NCBI RefSeq assembly: GCF_003353015.1
Contig: NZ_QREM01000010.1
Location: 555,899-607,340 of the forward strand
Reading direction: 5' to 3'
From: Xanthomonas arboricola
GTDB lineage: Bacteria; Pseudomonadota; Gammaproteobacteria; Xanthomonadales; Xanthomonadaceae
DNA length: 51,442 bases
Numbering within the stretch: the stretch's first letter is position 1; each line of letters starts with the position of its first letter. Both the position numbers and the translations under genes were made by a program. Positions 49,355 through 51,442 of the stretch are shown here, in pieces. The notes beneath the pieces are model-generated. The model did not search any database, was not told the origin of the DNA, and saw only the letters and a program-made list of their open reading frames with translations.

Positions 49355-50104
49355 ATGAGTACCGAACCCGCCAAGTACCGTGCCCCCGCCCTGGACAAGG
49401 GCCTGGACATCCTCGAGCTGCTCGCCCGCCAGGCGCAGCCGATGAGCATGGGCGCGATCTCGCAAGGCATCGGCCGCTCGCGCGGGGAGATCTTCCGCAT
49501 GCTGCAGGTGCTGGAGGAGCGCGGCTATCTCACCCGCGACGGCGAAGGCGACTATGTGTTGACCAATCGGCTGTTCATGCTCGGCATGCAGCAGCCGCAG
49601 GTGCAGAGCATCAGCGAAGCGGCGTTGCCGGTGATGCGGCGGCTGGCCGATGCGATCTGTCAGCCCTGCCACCTGGTGGCGCCGTCCGGCGACCAGATCG
49701 TGGTGATCGCGCAAATGGACGTGCCCAGCGACCTGGGCCTGGTGGTGCGCCCGGGCCATCGCCGCCCGTTGACCCATTCCAGTTCCGGGCTGGTGCTGTT
49801 CGCGTTCCAGCAGCCGGAGGTGCAGGCGCGCTGGCTGGACATGCTCGACGCCAGCGAGGTGCCGTTCGAACGTGCGCAGTTCCTGGCGGCCGCCGCGCAG
49901 GCGCGCAACGACGGCTATGCCATGCAGCCCAGCGAAGCGGTGGTGGGCGTGGTCGACCTGACCGCCCCGATCCTGCAGCGCGGCAGTGCGACCTATACGC
50001 TGACCGTGCCGTTCATCGCGCGCCGCCCGGAGCTGGTCGGCCCGCACGCGGCGCTGCAGGCCCTGTGCGCGGCGACCGCGGAGATCTCCGCCGCGTTGCT
50101 GTAG
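49355..50104 (+). CDS. IclR-type regulator of the fucose genes
   Basis: A 249-residue IclR-family transcription factor. The N-terminal winged HTH (about residues 8-65) contains ISQGIGRSRGEIFRMLQVLE; the C-terminal effector domain (about 75-249) contains HLVAPSGDQIVVIAQMD and RPLTHSSSGLVLFAF. Length is typical. It is divergent from fucP across a 180-base gap with a strong palindrome. It probably represses fucP and the other fucose genes and responds to a pathway intermediate; this is inferred from position. Confidence 0.9.
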   Translation: MSTEPAKYRAPALDKGLDILELLARQAQPMSMGAISQGIGRSRGEIFRMLQVLEERGYLTRDGEGDYVLTNRLFMLGMQQPQVQSISEAALPVMRRLADAICQPCHLVAPSGDQIVVIAQMDVPSDLGLVVRPGHRRPLTHSSSGLVLFAFQQPEVQARWLDMLDASEVPFERAQFLAAAAQARNDGYAMQPSEAVVGVVDLTAPILQRGSATYTLTVPFIARRPELVGPHAALQALCAATAEISAALL

Positions 50105-50714
50105 CCGTGGCCCGCGCCGGGAGCTTGCGTCGGCGCTGAGGTTGCCTGCGGCGCGCTTCTGGCGGCTGACTCCCGGTGTCCATCCACTGCGCGGGTAGGC
50201 CCCTGCGTACAGCGCTGCGTGATCTTTCCGCAGTGCTGCGATGGCTGCCCGGCCATCGCGCTTCACTCCAGCGGGGTCGCCTGCAACCGCCGCGACCTCG
50301 CAGGCCGCGCACATCGAAGCGCTCCGCAGAGCGTTGCATCGCTGCATGTTGCTGATCGCTGCATGCCTGCGTGGTGCCATGAAAGACAGCAGCAAGCCGG
50401 CGCCGGCGCATGCACGCACATCCAGACATGAAGGTCCATCCCGCACTGTTTTCAGCAGATCCCGCATCAGCGGTCTTTCCCGCGTTTTTTTGCTGCCTGC
50501 TTCATCGGCATGGAGACGGTTCGTCACCATGGCCAATGCGATCGGGCGCCACATCGGTCCGGTGGGTGGACCAGCCGCCGTGGCCCAGGCGCCTGGAAAC
50601 AAGGCAAAACCCGCGTAAATCCCGGGTCGCAATAGCCACGGCTATAAAGATCAGACCGACCTTCGCGTGCAATGCAGGCGCTCCGAACGCGGCCACGCGT
50701 TGCTACACTGCGCG
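50105..50714. other. Gap between the IclR gene and the mntP leader
   Basis: About 610 bases of mixed sequence. I find no supported gene, strong repeat or RNA gene. Short frames on both strands look random. Confidence 0.4.
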
Positions 50715-50825
50715 CCCCTTGGGGAGTAGCCTGCTTTCGTCCATCGAAAGTGCCTGCATCAACATACTCGGCCGTTGCGCCGTGGTGCAGGCAACCAGTT
50801 CCGGTTTGGCGAGACCAGCGGCATG
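50715..50825 (+). ncRNA. yybP-ykoY manganese riboswitch
   Basis: The leader of mntP contains the conserved yybP-ykoY pieces in order: CCTTGGGGAGTAGCCTGC at about 50717, ATCAACATACTCGG at about 50758 and GGCGAGACC at about 50808. These are the two loops that bind Mn2+ in this riboswitch family. It should turn on the manganese exporter gene when manganese is high. The aptamer ends about 65 bases before the ATG, leaving space for an expression platform. Exact edges are approximate. Confidence 0.9.
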
Positions 50826-50888
50826 CGTGCACGACGACGGTTGGCGCGGGCGCATGTCGTTGCGACCGTGCCCAGCCCGAGACTGTCG

Positions 50889-51442
50889 ATGTCCCCGTTT
50901 TCCATCGTGTTGATCGGTTTTGCGATGTCCACCGATGCGTTTGCCGCAGCGATCGGCAAGGGCGCGGCCATGCGCAAGCCGCAGTGGCGCGATGCGCTGC
51001 GCGCCGGTTTGATCTTCGGCAGCATCGAGGCGATCACCCCGGTGATCGGCTGGCTGCTGGGGCGCGCCGCGTCCAGCCACCTGCGTGCGTTCGATCACTG
51101 GATTGCCTTCGTGCTGCTCGGCGGCCTGGGCGTGCACATGATGGTGGCCGGCCTGCGCAACCAAGCCGACGAGATTGAAGATGCGGCCGACACGCCACAA
51201 CGGCACGGCCTGCTCGCCCTGGCCACCACCGGGTTTGCCACCAGCATCGATGCGATGGCGGTCGGCGTGAGCCTGGCGTTTCTGGACGTGCATATCGGCG
51301 TGGTGGCGGTGGTGGTGGGGCTGTGCACCTTCAGCATGGTCACCGCAGGCGTGATGCTGGGCCGCGCGCTCGGCAACCTGATCGGCAAGCGTGCCGAGAT
51401 CCTCGGCGGTGTGATCCTGGTGACCGTCGGCAGCGTCATCCT
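50889..51442 (+). CDS. mntP: Manganese efflux pump MntP (cut by the window end)
   Basis: The first 184 residues of a small inner-membrane exporter (family length about 190), so nearly all is present; the stop codon is beyond the window. [20 protein letters not shown] carries the first conserved Asp in helix one, [20 protein letters not shown] the equivalent in the second repeat half. Six transmembrane helices in two related halves are visible. Control by the yybP-ykoY riboswitch upstream supports the Mn2+ role. Confidence 0.95.
   Translation, partial: MSPFSIVLIGFAMSTDAFAAAIGKGAAMRKPQWRDALRAGLIFGSIEAITPVIGWLLGRAASSHLRAFDHWIAFVLLGGLGVHMMVAGLRNQADEIEDAADTPQRHGLLALATTGFATSIDAMAVGVSLAFLDVHIGVVAVVVGLCTFSMVTAGVMLGRALGNLIGKRAEILGGVILVTVGSVI

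Noticed and set aside
50241-50618. A 125-codon frame between the IclR gene and mntP
   Set aside because: The composition looks random, no motif or ribosome binding site was seen, and other frames over the same region are equally open.

Overview
The window has the hallmarks of a plant-associated Xanthomonas chromosome. It is very GC-rich, its gaps are full of the palindromic and short tandem repeats typical of xanthomonads, and it carries an L-fucose oxidation pathway of the kind characterised in X. campestris together with an acs/actP acetate block. Species cannot be fixed from the sequence alone. No tRNA, rRNA, CRISPR array, prophage or intact insertion sequence was recognised. The long open frames antisense to real genes are GC artefacts and are left out.

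Left part (1-12.7 kb): a universal stress protein with a perfect FNR/Anr-type site upstream, a maltose acetyltransferase-like enzyme, UvrD helicase, an FAD/NAD(P)-binding protein and a cardiolipin synthase. Next comes a LysR-type regulator with two helix-turn-helix regions, divergent from three genes for the lower gallate/protocatechuate 4,5-cleavage route (CHA aldolase, oxalomesaconate tautomerase, oxalomesaconate hydratase). The ribosomal pair rpmB-rpmG follows.

Middle part (12.7-28.7 kb): a czcI-like/czcC/czcB/czcA heavy-metal efflux operon whose internal gaps are filled with hexamer and triplet repeats and palindromes, preceded by a three-copy array of REP doublets. Then come a secreted DUF885 protein, RsmG, PhoD, a Sfp-type phosphopantetheinyl transferase, a GlsB/YeaQ membrane protein, a GFA-family protein, exonuclease III and a decayed phosphodiester-glycosidase gene. 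At 28.7-32.3 kb an island of visibly lower GC holds a secreted GDPD-like phosphodiesterase and an unrecognised membrane-anchored 500-residue protein.

Right part (32.3-51.4 kb): an acetate block (ActP, DUF485 protein and DcaP-like porin, divergent from Acs and a LuxR-type response regulator). Next are a secreted cysteine-containing protein and a two-gene unit made of a membrane-anchored thioredoxin-like protein and a 67-residue secreted six-cysteine peptide. A GH43-like gene remnant leads into a complete L-fucose pathway: dehydrogenase, lactonase, fuconate dehydratase, keto-deoxy-fuconate dehydrogenase, diketo-acid hydrolase, mutarotase and permease, with an IclR regulator facing a strong palindromic operator. 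The window ends in mntP behind a yybP-ykoY manganese riboswitch.

The most novel-looking item is the thioredoxin-like/six-cysteine-peptide pair. The most interpretable regulatory items are the fucP/IclR palindrome, the candidate acetate operator upstream of acs, and the FNR-type site.
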